A DNA stretch of 64,000 nucleotides from Clitopilus passeckerianus (GCA_944990035.1 CALYLX010000101.1:372001-436000); one strand, 5' to 3'; positions 34,832-47,595 are shown, counted from the first letter of the stretch. Numbers and translations: made by a program. Notes: generated by a model not told the origin, from the sequence alone.

Positions 34832-36337
34832 GTTTGATGGTGGTAGCCAAGATTTTAGTCCAGCAAGGCGCCAGAAGAGTGAACGTTCAAATCAGCGGGT
34901 TTGGAGAGTCCTTTTGATGGTAAAACGAGTCGGACAAAGGGATTAACCAGCACCCAGGATGCTCTCGATCGTTCAAAGAGGTGTGTAGGAGGTCTTGGTC
35001 GTCGAGCAGATTCAGCAGAACAAAAAAATCGGAGTCACGTGCTCGCAAATGGATTTCCGAACGTCCCGGGCCGAGTTTCCAGAGAGCTTCTGGTTCTTGA
35101 CTGTCATCTGCATCTTCCAAATGCTTCTTTCTTCCAAATCCGTGGATGAGAATTGAGTACTTAGGCCGTGGCTATTGTCGTAATGATGAATTTAGATTCC
35201 CTCGGCATGCAGGGCAGTTCGCCCCCTCACAAGTGCTTCGACGATTCTGGCCAAACGCCAACATTCTGCTTGCATTTTGCGTTCACGGAGAATAATCACC
35301 TACTTGATCATCTACTCAAGCCTGTGTGACATACTCGCATTCCAGGATGGGGTTTCCAATCTTCCGACGGTAATGACAAGCCGCTGTACCCAATTCAATG
35401 AGGCTTCTCTTACACGAGACTACCGTGCATACTTCACCATGCTTCATTAGCGCGATTTGTGGGCTGCTGACAACTAACGTGTGAGTGCATTCGGCAGAGG
35501 GTCCGTTACAGAGTAACCTCCTTGAAGGACGGAGGAAAACCTACTCTGCCGGATTGTTGACCCTCCGAGCCATTCCATAGTACATCCCAGGCCTGCCAGG
35601 GTAGATTGTATGGAATGTGAAGTTGTTCGAGTTCGTTTCGGATGAAGAAGGGGAGAAACCGTCGAGATTCTGCATACGATATAGTAAGCCGAACACCTTT
35701 GTGCAGCCTCTTCCAGTCATGCAGCACCGTTTAATTGAATTATGTTCGTGATCAATGGAATAAAGAGATTTAATGCGTATCACCCGGACCGGCAGTCTCC
35801 ACGTTTCGACGAACAGGCAAACAGAGGCCGTTCTGTTGTTGGAGTGTTTTGCGTAGAATAAAGCCTGGATGACCAGCTAGACCAGGATGTGCTCAGCGGC
35901 GACCTCTGGGCCAGCCCGAATAAGTTCCAAATTTTAGTCTGTCTTTCGGCATGATCCCTGGCAAGCATCAGGTTCGGCATCCTGGGTTCACAGGGCTGCC
36001 GTCAGCTCATATACACAAATTGTACCACTTCCATGCCATTTCTCGGGGGGATTGTCGTACAACTTCCTCATTCTCGACCAGTCCAGGAAATCATAGAACC
36101 TGGATATAAAGAGGATCCTCAGCACGAGGCAAAGGCGTTCAAAGCCTCGGCCTGATTAGACCGGAAATACGCCTTTGATACCGCAAGGAACATGGCTGTG
36201 CCTGAGCCACAAACAGAATAACCCATCATGAGGGCGATTTGGTAACCCGAGTGTATTTGACAAGAGGCTCAGCGTTGTCACTTAGATTTGTTGTCTTCCT
36301 TCCTTTTGCCTCCTCGTAGCGCTTGCAGCCCAGCTAG
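34832..36337. other. 1.5-kb intergenic region
   Basis: No coding region is supported. It contains the divergent upstream regions of UTP7 and the first copper radical oxidase. Confidence 0.5.
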
Positions 36338-38808
36338 ATGCCAAGGATGCTGCACATGCGCTCGGTACTCGCACTATGGCTCGCCTCGGCCTCATCGTTT
36401 GCTTTTGCCCAGAAGGCTGGTTCTTTTGCAGATGGCGGTAACACGCAGGTTAGCGCTATGATGGTGCGTGCTCTCAATCAGGGATTTACAGTGGAGCAAG
36501 GCTGATATGCCTCGAAATTCCATTAGATGTTCTTGGGGAATGAGGAAAAGGTCTATATAATGGATAAAGCTGAAGGGAATGCAGCCACCGTGGCGGGACA
36601 TCCAGCATGGGGAGCAGTATGGTATGTGTTTACAAAAAATTTTTGAGACGTGAATTGACAGAAAGAATAGGGATATTTCAACGCACCAAACCACTGTTAT
36701 GGATATCAAGACCAACGTTTTCTGCGCTTCAGGCATGCACTTCCCTAACGGTTCATATATGGCCTTTGGTGGAAATGGTGCTGTCGGGCGAGGAGGAGGT
36801 AAAGGTTCGACCGGCACATGGGATGCAGAATACCAAGATTTCGACGGAGGACAATCTATTCGTGTCCTAAACCCATGCACAGATTCGGACAACTTCAACG
36901 ATCCAAGTTGTCAGTGGTTCGATGACCCCAGTGTGCTTGCCATGCAGAAGAGGCGATGGTACTCGACCGCAGAACCTCTGGCAGACGGGACCGTCGTCCT
37001 AATTGGTGGATTCGTGAATGGTGGCTACATCAACCGCAACTACCCAAACAACGATCCCCAGTTCGGTTCAGGAAACCCCCAATATCCTGCTTCCGAGACT
37101 ACCTACGAGTTCTTCCCCGCTAACGGCAAACCCGCTACGACCCTCCCGTTCTTGATCCAGACCTCTGGCCTTAACACCTACGTCCATGCTTTCCTCCTCA
37201 ACTCCGGCAAGATGCTTCTTCAGGCCAACTACTCGACGAGTAAGTTACGCGGCTCTCTTTCTAGCGGCCTTTACTGACGAAGTCGCAGCTATATGGGATT
37301 ACAACGCCAATACCGAGACTCCTTTGCCTGATATGCCAGGCCAGGTTATCCGCGTCTACCCCGCCTCTGGTGCAGTCGCCATGCTCCCTCTTACCCCTGC
37401 CAACAACTGGAACCCGACTATCCTTTTCTGTGGTGGATCCGACATGCCCGACGCAGCTTGGGGCGACTATGCCAATCCCGCCATTAACACCTGGGATTAT
37501 CCTGCTTCAACCGATTGCCAACGCTTGACCCCAGAACCCGCAGACGGCAGTGCCCCCGCATACGAGAAAGATGACGATATGTTTGAAGGAAGGACTATGG
37601 GCCAGTTCATCATCCTCCCAGACGGCAAGATGCTCGTCGTCAATGGCGGCCTTAACGGCACAGCAGGATACGCAGAGAAGACAGGACAGACAGTCCTCTA
37701 CGCTGACATGCCTTTCGGTATGTCGCTCGCCTCTGGACCTGTTGGAAAGCCCGCAATCTACGATCCTAACGCACCTGCTGGCTCCCGCTGGTCAAACGCT
37801 GGTTTTGACACCTCCAACATCGCACGTCTGTACCATTCGTCAGCTATGCTCCTCCCGGATGGCTCCGTCCTTATCGCCGGCTCTAATCCCAATGTTGATG
37901 TCAATACGACTACCATCTTCCCTACGGAGTACCGCGCTGAGATCTTCTACCCTCCCTACTTCTCCGCCAAGACCCGTCCTGCACCTCAGGGTGTCCCCAA
38001 GACCATCTCGTACGGAGGTAACTCATTCGACTTGACTATCCCTGCATCGTCATACTCTGGCTCTGGCAATGCGGCTGCAGGCAACACCACTGTTGCCCTC
38101 GTCCGTGGTGGGTTCACCACCCACGCGATGAACATGGGCCAGCGCTACGTCCAGCTCAACAATACATTCACTGTGAACAAGGACGGCTCATACGTCCTCC
38201 ACGTTGCACAAGCACCCAACCCCCAAATTCTCCAGCCCGGCCCTGCACTCCTCTTTGTCGTCATCAACGGCATCCCGTCCAAAGGCACCATGGTCATCGT
38301 CGGAAGTGGCAAGATCGAGAAACAGCCCACCCAGCCACCCAGCGAGCTCCCAGCCAACGTTCTCGCGGACGAAGCTAAAGGCGGCAGTGGTTCGGACAAC
38401 GACAGCGCGCACGACGACAGCGGGTCGTCCTCCTCACTCTCAAAGGGTGCTCTCATTGGCATTATAATCGCAGCAGTCGGCGCAGTCGGCCTCCTGGGTG
38501 CCCTCGCCCTCATCTTCATCCGCCGCCGCCGCAACTCTGGCGCACCCACGTACGAGATGGCCTCCAACGGTATGACTCGCGGAGCCGCCGCCCCTCCTGG
38601 GATACTAGGCGGTGCGAATAGAGGCTCAGACTCGAGTGCGTTCGTGCCCCTGCACCAGCAGAATGAGAGCCAGACGTGGAGCTCGAGTATGTATAGCTTT
38701 AGTCCATATAAGGATGATGCTGCTGCTCAGAGTATGGGCTCTTATGACCCGTATAATCCTCCTGCGCATGGTAGCGGGGGATTGCAGCCGCCACCGATGA
38801 GGAGGTGA
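36338..38808 (+). CDS. Glyoxal-oxidase-like copper radical oxidase, membrane-anchored, copy 1
   Basis: 769 residues from four exons: 36338-36463, 36527-36621, 36671-37239, 37289-38808. A signal peptide (VLALWLASASSFAFA) is followed by AGSFADGGNTQVSAMM. Copper radical oxidase features are the radical-cofactor Cys in TNVFCASGMHFPNGS and the Tyr in RRWYSTAEPLADGTVVLIGG (together the Cys-Tyr cross-link), RLYHSSAMLLPDGSVLIAGS (Tyr-His copper ligands), and the late His in RGGFTTHAMNMGQRYV, within a DUF1929-type C-terminal domain. A Ser-rich linker and one membrane span (LIGIIIAAVGAVGLLGALAL, then an Arg-rich stop-transfer) follow, with a short cytosolic tail. It should oxidise small aldehydes or alcohols with release of H2O2, at the cell surface. 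Tandem paralogue at 41178-44094. Confidence 0.93.
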
Positions 38809-41177
38809 TTGATCCCACAGAGTCGATTCCTGGATGATGGATATCGGATTTAAAATGATATACTAGAAGATATGATATCCTCGTATGCTGTCTATTGGCG
38901 ATGGACTAGATGTCTGATGATTGGATCTCGGCTTATTTACTGATACAAGTGGACATTTTCTTGATTACTGATTATGACCGTTCGTTTTTACCACTGATGT
39001 GGACCGTCGCTCGTTTGTTATATAGTCGTGTGTATACCCTATCGCGCTTCGGTATCAATACCATAATGTAATTACTGTATGAATGAATTTGCACACGGAA
39101 AAAGATGTTGGGTGCTGTAAAGAAGAAGGATGCACTTGCTCTTGGCTTGATTGTTAAAGACATACAGTTGCAGATACAGTAGTTGTGTGCTATCATTGTA
39201 TTGACGAAGCAACATCTCATCATCCAGCTGCTCATCTTGATTGGCATTCAAACAACCACCTCAACAACGATCATTCCCCTGTAGGAACATCGTCAAGTAA
39301 CTCTCTTTCTTCCCTTTTCTCCTTACCCTTTCAATACATTTGAATACGCGTATTTCCCCTCACTTCCCACTTCCTTTGTTTTTTCAAGTATGCCAAGTGC
39401 ATCCTAAATTCCCAAATAATACTTTCTCCAGCCGTATAGAGACACTCCCATCAATGACTGATATCATCCTTACTGTCGTCAGAGTTTCCGCAGCGTCAGA
39501 TCTCTGCGAGGGACCCTGCCAGCTGCTAGCTGATCAGATTTGAGGTATACGAGTTTTCGATACACGTGGGAGATGCGGATACTTGGTTTCGCCGATTATA
39601 TGGGGGGTTGTCGACATCGGCAGTGGGCGCTTTGTATGTACAGTAGGATGGATAGGTGGCCACAGCGGCGTGTTCTGCTGGGCTCAGTAGCCATGATCTA
39701 AGATTCTGAGTTCTTTTACCCATACCTACCAAACTGAAATTCACTCTTGGAAAGCCGGGTATTATACCAAGGGAAACCCTGACTGGCTTTTACACAAAAG
39801 TTGTTGACATTCAAACAGCTGAAAGCACGCCTGCTGCCGAGTGTGCTCTTTTTATAAACCACTTGATAACGGTCTTCAAGCCGTTGATGCCGTGGCCGAC
39901 GTTCGGAAGAGGGATAAAGCTGAATATTTTATCTTTGACTTGGAAATGCTTTGAGATCTTGGCCGACCCACTGTTATTGAGTTGTCAGGATTCACTTGCT
40001 CGTTGTATGAAGAGTCCTGGGAGGTTGAAAACTGGAGGTCCAGGAATATATGGCTCTCTGGAACGGACAAGAGTCTGAGAGATAGAAACTTGACCCGGCT
40101 CGTTATTTTTAGAAGATGTCAAGAAAATGTCTGCACTCTGAGAGGTATAAAAATAATTATTCACGAGGGATTGAGGCTGGGCGTGAGTGAACACGTCCAC
40201 GCCGCGTCTTGGCCACAAGAGTTTGACAAGAAAACCCAGGCTTCCGCGTTGATTGCGATGATCAAGGAATATTATAGAGAGAAAAGATTAACATGAGAAT
40301 ACCGCACGCAACTCAGCCAAATATTCTGGTTACCAACAACGAGAAAGTGACGGGCGTGAACGAGTGTGAATACATACGACACGAAAAGCGCCGATGATCC
40401 AGGAAGAAATAGGCCAGATGGCTGCAAACGCCGCGTAAATACCGAGTCTTTGTATGACATCGATTAGGGTTCAACCTGTGCAAGGGGGTTCATGACCGTG
40501 CCTTAGGCCCTTAGTGCATCCCGTAAAGGTAACACAGCAGGGTTGAATGAGTCAACAAGGTAGGTTTGATATCTTTAGGCTGGTATTTAAGTACATCGTA
40601 CGATGCTTGGGAGACGAGACCTCGAGAATGCAGAGGCTCCGTTGTTATTTGACAAAGTCGAGCCTGCTCCCGACCCAGCGAAAAAAATGATTTAGCTTGA
40701 CACAGATTCGGCAAAGTGACAAGCCGAGGGTCGGGTTGATGCCGGGACTTGAAATGATGCTGAAGCCCGTCAGGCACAGATGCTCGTACCCTCCTGGGCT
40801 GGCAAAACGGATTCAAAATGGTGTTTGTAGTAGAGAAATGCAGCATTTGGGTTGTACTGAGCCTTAGATATCCGACCGTTAAGACCCTGGAAAGGAGGAA
40901 CGACTTAAATATAACTATAGCTAAAAGTAGAGTGCCGAGCCGGCAGGGTCGATTTAGGCAGTCTCCGGGGTCTTGCTTACTTAAAAGGATCATTGTACCC
41001 ATAAGGGCGCCAACTGTGAATATTCGGCAAAAGTCAAAGGCTATACGACCAACACCACATTCCTTTAACCTTTACCACCACGGTCGTCGCCACTATATTC
41101 CCTTTATAATCCTCAGTTCTCTCTTTTCTCTGCTACGAACAACGTTGGACTCGATATAAGCGGTGCTATTGCCAGGG
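38809..41177. other. 2.4-kb region between the two copper radical oxidases
   Basis: I found no gene. The longest frame (minus, 40511-41002) has no recognisable domain, no intron partner and low-complexity-free but random-looking composition. It probably holds the promoter of the second oxidase and spacer. Confidence 0.5.
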
Positions 41178-44094
41178 ATGCTGCCGCTTTCGCTACTGGC
41201 CCTTGGGCTCGCTTCCGTCTCTTCTCCAGTGCTCAGTGCAGCGACCGCTGGTTCGTTCGCTGATGGAGGAAACACTTTGGTTAGCGCTATGATGGTGAGT
41301 GGGAAATTCCATCTTGTGCGAGGTTCTGGAGGGTTTGCACTGGTCATGTTGTGCGTCGTGGACTGACGATCCCATGTGGTAGTGGGACACGAGTTGGAGT
41401 CTAGCAGGAACTGCTGATCGATTCAATTTTCCGTGGATTTGTGCTGATCTTTATGTTTAGATGTTCCTGGGAAATGAGGAGAAGGTCTACATCCTTGACA
41501 AGGCAGAGGGAAACGCTGCCACGGTTGCAGGCCACGCCGCATGGGGCGCAGTTTAGTGAGTATCATCTCCAAGCCTATATTCTTCAACTTTTCTACCGCC
41601 ATATTGTTCGCTACGATGAGCACTTTCATTGTCGCCTTCGCTCCCCTCTACCCTCCTCGCCTTGCTCCGTTGTTCATTGACTATTCTTCTGCGCCACCGA
41701 CGTACTCGACCCACCTATGCCTGTTACATTCTTGGTCTTCATTTTGCCATCCATTCTACTGCCTTCATTACTGTGGTGTAATACCGTCGCGACGCTCTTT
41801 TTCGATCACTGTCTCAATATCTCTTGTAATGCTTCGTTGCTGACATAACCTTCGTTTACCAGTGACATTGCTTCGCGCCAAGCAACAGTAATGGACATAA
41901 GAACAAATTCGTTCTGTGCTTCAGGGATGCACCTACCAAACGGTTCTTACGCAACCTTTGGCGGCAATGGTGCTATCGGCCCTGGTGGAAACATCGGTTC
42001 TCAGAAGAATCAGTATGGCAACGGCCAATGGGACGCAACATATCAGGATTTCGACGGAACAAAATCCATCAGGATATTGAATCCCTGTACAAGCTCGGAC
42101 AACTTCAACGATCCCAACTGCCAGTGGTTCGACGAGCCTGATGTCTTGGCGATGCAGAAGCAAAGGTGGTATTCTACCGCTGAGCCTCTTGCGGATGGTT
42201 CCATGGTCTTGATCGGTGGTTTCGTAAATGGTGGTTACATCAACCGAAATTACCCCAATGTCGACCCCCAATTCGAAGGTGGTGCGGCTGAGAACACTTT
42301 CGAGTTCTACCCTGCCAATGGCCGAGGCGTTACCCCGTTGAACTTCTTGATCAAGACTTCCGGTCTGAATGCTTATCCTCATGCGTTCTTGCTCAACTCC
42401 GGCAAGATCCTTCTCCAGGCCAATTACTCTACCAGTAAGCTCTCTCTCGTATCAGTTTCATGGCCGGCTGATTAAAATTTTTGTCAGCCATCTGGGATCC
42501 CAACACAAACCAGGAAACCGATCTCCCTGACATGCCTGGCCACGTTGTTCGTGTTTACCCAGCCTCTGGCGCCGTTGCCATGCTCCCGCTTACCCCCGCC
42601 AACAACTACAACCCGACCATTCTTTTCTGTGGTGGTTCCGACATGCCGGATGCTGCTTGGGGCAATTACGCCCACCCCGCTATCGACACCTGGAAGTACC
42701 CCGCTTCCCGCGATTGCCAGAGGCTGACACCAGAGCCCACCGACGGTTCTGCTGCACAGTACATTGCGGACGATCAGATGTTGGAAGGCAGGACCATGGG
42801 TCAATTCATCATTCTTCCCGATGGCAAATTCCTCGTTATCAACGGTGGCCTGAACGGTACCGCCGGTTACGCAGAGGCAACGGGAGAGACAGCTTTGTAT
42901 GGTGACATGCCTTTCGGAATGTCCCTGGCTTCAGGACCTGTCGGCACACCTGCCATTTATGATCCAAACGCACCCGCTGGTAAACGTTGGTCGAATGCTG
43001 GCTTGGGAACTTCCAATATTGCCCGCCTGTATCATTCCTCTGCCATGCTCTTGCCGGACGGATCCGTCCTCGTTGCTGGTTCAAATCCCAATGTTGACGT
43101 CAACACCACCACCATTTTCCCCACCGAGTATCGTGCTGAGATCTTCTACCCTCCCTACTTCGCGTCCAAGATTCGCCCTGAACCATCTGGCGTGCCGAAG
43201 ACCATCTCCTATGGTGGTAATGCGTTCGATATCACGATCCCCGCATCATCCTATGCTGGCTCGGCCAATGACGCAGCTCAGAACACCACTGTTGCTCTCG
43301 TTCGTGGTGGCTTCACCACTCACGCAATGAACATGGGTCAACGTTACGTCCAACTCCAGAACACCTTCACCGTTAACAAGGATGGCTCCTACACTCTTCA
43401 TGTCGGTCAAGCACCCAACCCCAACGTCCTTCAACCTGGACCTGCCCTCCTCTTTGTCATTATCGATGGTATCCCGTCCAAGGGTACACTCGTCACTGTT
43501 GGCAATGGACAAATGGGGCCTCAACCAACTGCTCCCCAGCCTTCGCTCCCGGCTAGCGTTCTCCTCGACGGCGCGAAGGGCTCTGCAGATGGGTCATCCG
43601 CTCCCGGCTCCTCGAATGACAGCACAACCAGCAGTGGCTCGAGTTCTCACACTGCTCTCATTGCTGGCATCGCAGGTGCAGCAGCAGCTCTCCTTATCGT
43701 TGGCGCCCTCATCTTCTTCCTTATGCGCCGTCGACGTGCATCTGCCGCAGCTGCAGCTACCAGTGGTCACCGCCAAGTTCCTTCGTCGGCATCATCCTAC
43801 GGGATGTCTACAGCTGGTGTAGGAGCAGGGGCCGGTGTCGGAGCAGGTGCTGCCTTGATGGGTGGGGCTCATATGCATAGGGACTCTGATTCCAGTGCTT
43901 TCGTTCCCCTCCGACAGGAGAACTACAGCCAGGCTTGGAACGGAAGCACATACTCCCTCAATTCTGCCCCGTACAAGGACGATGCTGCGCATTATAACTC
44001 TTCGGCGACCGGTTCACCGAGAGGCGCGAGCATTGATTACGACCCGTATGGTGCTGGGAGGTCGACACCACGACCTGTACCTGGTCGGTACTGA
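41178..44094 (+). CDS. Glyoxal-oxidase-like copper radical oxidase, membrane-anchored, copy 2
   Basis: 796 residues; exons 41178-41294, 41461-41555, 41863-42434, 42488-44094. The second exon is 95 nt in both copies and the splice positions match copy 1, so this is a tandem duplicate. Signal peptide MLPLSLLALGLASVSSPVLS. The Cys (TNSFCASGMHLPNGS), Tyr (QRWYSTAEPLADGSMVLIGG), Tyr-His (RLYHSSAMLLPDGSVLVAGS) and late His (RGGFTTHAMNMGQRYV) are all present, so it should be active. The C-terminal span (ALIAGIAGAAAALLIVGALI) precedes RRRR and a longer Gly/Ala tail than in copy 1. The third intron (about 307 nt) is unusually long for this window. Confidence 0.93.
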
Positions 44095-44505
44095 TCGGTT
44101 GGGTTGGATTTGATTTTGTGGAATACGGTTGTTGAATATCAAAAACCTTGTACTTATTTTTTCTCTAAACACCTTCGTCTGTTCCTTGACTTGATTTTGT
44201 CTCTGGATATGGCGGTTTTCTCGTGGACTCTTCCTTCTACTTACATTTTTATACACACCTCTGCTACATTCCCTCCCTTCGAGTCGCTATCACCGCCTCA
44301 ACTTTCCATGTTACATATATTTTTGCATCGATGCATGGACTGGACTGGACATTCTCTTACACACATCACGATTACATTACTAAAGACCTGGGGATATCGG
44401 CAGAGGGCATAATGGACTCCCGGACAGTAGTAGACAGCATTATCCAGTAGTAACACGACACAGTCTTTAACGATCATAACCTCCTCGCTGGATGAGCTTG
44501 ACGCT
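44095..44505. other. Intergenic region with a hairpin at the duplication edge
   Basis: This is the 3' flank of the oxidase. A perfect 8-bp stem with 5-nt loop (44490-44510) covers the left edge of the segmental duplication. No gene is seen. Confidence 0.4.
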
Positions 44506-45071
44506 CATCCTGCAAAGTTTCAAATCGGTGCCGAACGGCCAATGTATCTCGAAGATCCTCTGTAGCCACACGACTCGGATGCAGAGGCGGTCAGGGACGC
44601 AGCATATTCAAACGTCAGAGGGCGCCTGAGACGGCGAACTGTTGGTGGCCGAAACTGGATGGTCGAGGACCTACATATTTCAATGATATTTGTTCCTGCT
44701 CGGTGCCTTTCCATATGTTGCCTCAGTGGGAATGGTTAGTCCGATAACTGTGGGTGCAATTCCGCTGATTTAGGCTTTGCTTGAGCCACTAGACCGCTTC
44801 AATCCCGCGTAGATCATCCTATCTTTCCTCCGTTGGCAAGGTGGCGAAGCAATACATTTCCTCCTGCTACATTCTTTTCGGGTGGGCTATTTGTGCGCTT
44901 GGGCCGCTCGATCGACGTAGAAATTTAGGGTCGTTTGCCGGGATGACCACCTCATAAGATGCCCAGAGCCCAGTCGCTGGTCAAATTTAACGTAGCACCT
45001 CAATCCCAGCAACGACTGGGTTCTGCCTTGGGCAGACGAAGCGGGCGGCCTAGAAACCCCTGGGGAACAGG

Positions 45072-46471
45072 ATGGGCGACATAGCAAGAGCAGTGGTGGA
45101 TATTGCAAATATTCGATTGGTGAAGGGTTGATATGTACGTCCCATCCAGTTTCTCTCTCTGCGACTCCCGTTCTGACCCCCCGCTTCTTCTCCCCTGCAT
45201 TGTGCAGATGCTTCTAGCGCACTCAGCGTTGGCGAATGGATTTATAACTTGGGCTTCGAGGTATCCTCAATCTGGCCGTGAGTTTTCTCCAGCCTGTCCA
45301 TGAAATTGGACTCTGTGTACTCAGCCGTACTTGTTAGGAAACGTAGCTGCATGGCGAAGTGGCAGTATATTGGTGGCAGATATTTGAACCTTCTTGGGCA
45401 TACGTGAGTTTATCTCTCGTTAGTATATGTTTTGAATGTCTGATGTTCAGGTGTGGGATAGGATCGCAGTCGTAGTGTGTAACGTCTTATACACATCGTC
45501 GACTCCCATACCGTGGCGCATCTGTTATACTTGGCATCTCTTCACGATCACCTCGGCGTTGATCATGTTCGTAATGTTGGAACTAGTGTCTGCAATACAA
45601 GGTATGTATCTCCTCATTGTTCCGTGATACCCCTTCGCTGACCTTTTATGATAGTGAGAGTGCTGTGGGGATTAGGTTCCAAAATCTCAGCCTTCTTGGT
45701 CAGCCTCGTCGCTTTTATTTTCATCACGAACGCGATTTTGGGCGCTTGGGTATTCAGCCAAGTCCATTACTCGGATTCTTGTGAAATCAGATATTTCCCT
45801 ATCTGGATGGTTTTAATCCCGTGGGTCGATTGCGTTCTTTCATTCCATACCACCCGAGCTCATCATGTGCATTTGATTCATTACTAGTGCTTCCGGAGCC
45901 ATTTCTCAGACGATTCTGTGGACTCTCATCGTTGTCAAGTGCGTAAAATGGAAGGCGCCTTTATTGTCTACTGTCGTCCGCGATACTTCGTGGGCATCGT
46001 CGTTTCTGATGAGTACGTCTGCAAGATTCTTAATAGTGTGGAGATGTGTTCTAACCCAGTCGTGTTCAGTTATGCTCTGTGGAACGGTCGCTCACCTGGT
46101 AGTGGCGGGTTACCATAACTTACTAGCACAGAAAGCCTATCTAATCATATACCCGTAAGCGAATGATCTCTTTCCCTTTCCCTTGATACATGAGTCGACT
46201 GACACAAACCCCGTCTTTCCTAGCATCTTCATGGCTACGACTTCTACTATGGTAAGAACAGTCCACGCCTTATTTTTAATCTTTTAGGAAGCTTACATAT
46301 CCCTAGATATGCCGATCTATCCAAAATATGCACTCGCACTCGGCTGGTAGTCAATATCCTTCAATCGACCAAGAGGATGCCTCAAATAAGCTGCTCAGCA
46401 CCATCATATCAGAGTACTGGTCGGATAATTCTTTAGATGAGTCACCGTCGACAAGGCAGCCAGCTGGCTAA
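45072..46471 (+). pseudogene. Small multi-pass membrane protein (DUF6533-like), duplicate 1, probably damaged
   Basis: Multi-exon gene like that at 47998-49376. ATG 45072 (MGDIARAVVDIANIRLVKG); then (C)MAKWQYIGGRYLNLLGHT; WDRIAVVVCNVLYTS...ICYTWHLFTITSALIMFVMLELV; VRVLWGLGSKISAFLVSLVAFIFITNAILGAWVF; SGAISQTILWTLIVVKCVKWK; AYLIIYP; and a tail ending STRQPAG with TAA 46469-46471. At the end of exon 1 this copy reads GGGTTGATAT where duplicate 2 reads GGGTGTGATAT. The missing base puts a TGA in frame, so this copy is probably dead. The hydrophobic CYTWH...LRVxALW pattern resembles basidiomycete DUF6533-type membrane proteins; function is unknown. Confidence 0.6.
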
Positions 46472-46770
46472 GACAATAGCTACTATATCTTCCATGACAG
46501 TTTTCTATAAGGGCATTCTAGTGGTGATATTGCATTTTAATTTATTTCGAACTTTTTCATCCCGCGGGGGAGCCGTTCCAGGAGTAGATGTGATTCTTGT
46601 TGGTGGTAGTGAATACATTAGATTTCATACATATACACGCGTTATCAAAATCTGAGTTTTGCTGCTAAAAGCCTCTTCAATTGCTTATCAATGGCTCAGT
46701 AAACGCCAAGGAAAAAGCACCAGAGACGCGACGCGTCGCGCCGTGACGGGATAAATTGAAATTGGTGGAG

Positions 46771-46785
46771 TGACTCAGTCACGTG
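46771..46785. promoter_or_regulatory. Conserved composite site TGACTCAGTCACGTG (unit 1 copy)
   Basis: A Gcn4/AP-1-type TGACTCA fused to an E-box-like TCACGTG. It is kept in both duplication units despite divergence around it (other copy at 49574-49588), upstream of the start codon region of the zf-4CXXC_R1 gene. Regulatory use is inferred. Confidence 0.4.
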
Positions 46786-46871
46786 GTTTCCCACACACAC
46801 GACACTCAGAGGGCAATCTGTGGCAGAACAAAGGCGAAGAGCTGCAATAGCATACGCTGTCGACTCAAACT

Positions 46872-46905
46872 ATGTCCATCTCTTCGCTGGCGAATTGGGA
46901 TGGCC
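46872..46905 (+). pseudogene. Truncated 5' end of the zf-4CXXC_R1 gene
   Basis: Reads MSISSLANWDG, matching MSSSSLANWDG at 49735, with matching upstream sequence. Similarity stops where duplication unit 2 begins. It is a leftover of the tandem duplication and cannot encode the protein. Confidence 0.75.
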
Positions 46906-47140
46906 GACCATCCTGCAAAGTTTCGAATGGGTGTCCAACGGCCAATACTGTACACCTTGATGATCTGCTGTACCCACACGAGGCAGCAACGGTCAGGGAC
47001 TCAGCAGATTCAAACGTCAGAGCTCAGCGCCGAAACGGTGAACTGTTGGTGCCCAAGACTCGATGGTTGAGGACATACATTTGTCTCTTGCTCGGTGCCT
47101 CTTCCGTATGTTGCCACAGTGAGTACTGCATCAATAAGTA

Positions 47141-47595
47141 CTATCCCTCACAAGTATCCCTCATGGTCAATTCGTCCGGGTTCAGGGTCCTGCTTAGGCA
47201 CCACCATGGTTTCGTCCATTCTCAAAGATTCAGAAGTAGAGAGCCGTAAATGTCTCAAACAAGTTGAAAACTTGTTGTATAGATCTAAAAATGTAACATT
47301 GTTAGATATTTCGCGTTTAAACCATGGTTTAGTGAGAAGTTTCCGCGATTTTGCAAAATTCGTGCTTATCACCCAAATTAGGTAGTCATCCATCAAGTTT
47401 TTTCGATATCCCTCCGGATCCCTCATAAAAACACCCCAGGCCTCGTAAGAATCTATCCTATTGCATCTATAATCAGCCGTTCGTGGTTTGGAGAACATTT
47501 GCGCTTTCTACATTGCATTTTTTTTGAAAGTGGACGAAACGATGGTGGTGACTAAGCAGGACCCTGAACCCGGACGGATTGACCGTGAGGGATAG
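47141..47595. mobile_element. Non-autonomous DNA transposon (MITE-like) with long terminal inverted repeats
   Basis: The 455-bp insert is absent from the matching place in duplication unit 1. Its ends are inverted repeats: the left arm (47141 to about 47220) and right arm (about 47525-47595) share CTATCCCTCAC, GTCCGGGTTCAGGGTCCTGC and TTTCGTCCA with few mismatches over about 70 bp. The left arm has a short internal duplication (CCCTCA...CCCTCA). Both ends are flanked by TA (47139-47140; 47596-47597), as for Tc1/mariner-type insertion. No transposase frame is present. Confidence 0.75.

Larger units (their letters stand above)
44506..46905. repeat. Segmental tandem duplication, unit 1
   Basis: Unit 1 of a diverged direct duplication; unit 2 is 46909-49765. 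Both begin with CATCCTGCAAAGTTT, followed by matching stretches around ACGGCCAATG, GGTCAGGGAC and CAAACGTCAGAG. Both then carry the same membrane-protein gene, and end in the start region of the zf-4CXXC_R1 gene (GCTGTCGACTCAAACTATG... to CGAATTGGGA). Unit 1 therefore ends in a truncated 5' copy of that gene. Confidence 0.8.

Noticed and set aside
40511..41002. 163-codon minus-strand frame between the copper radical oxidases
   Set aside because: No start context, intron partner or family resemblance; it sits in the promoter of the second oxidase.
43382..43822. 146-codon frame inside the second copper radical oxidase
   Set aside because: Shadow frame of a C-rich coding exon.
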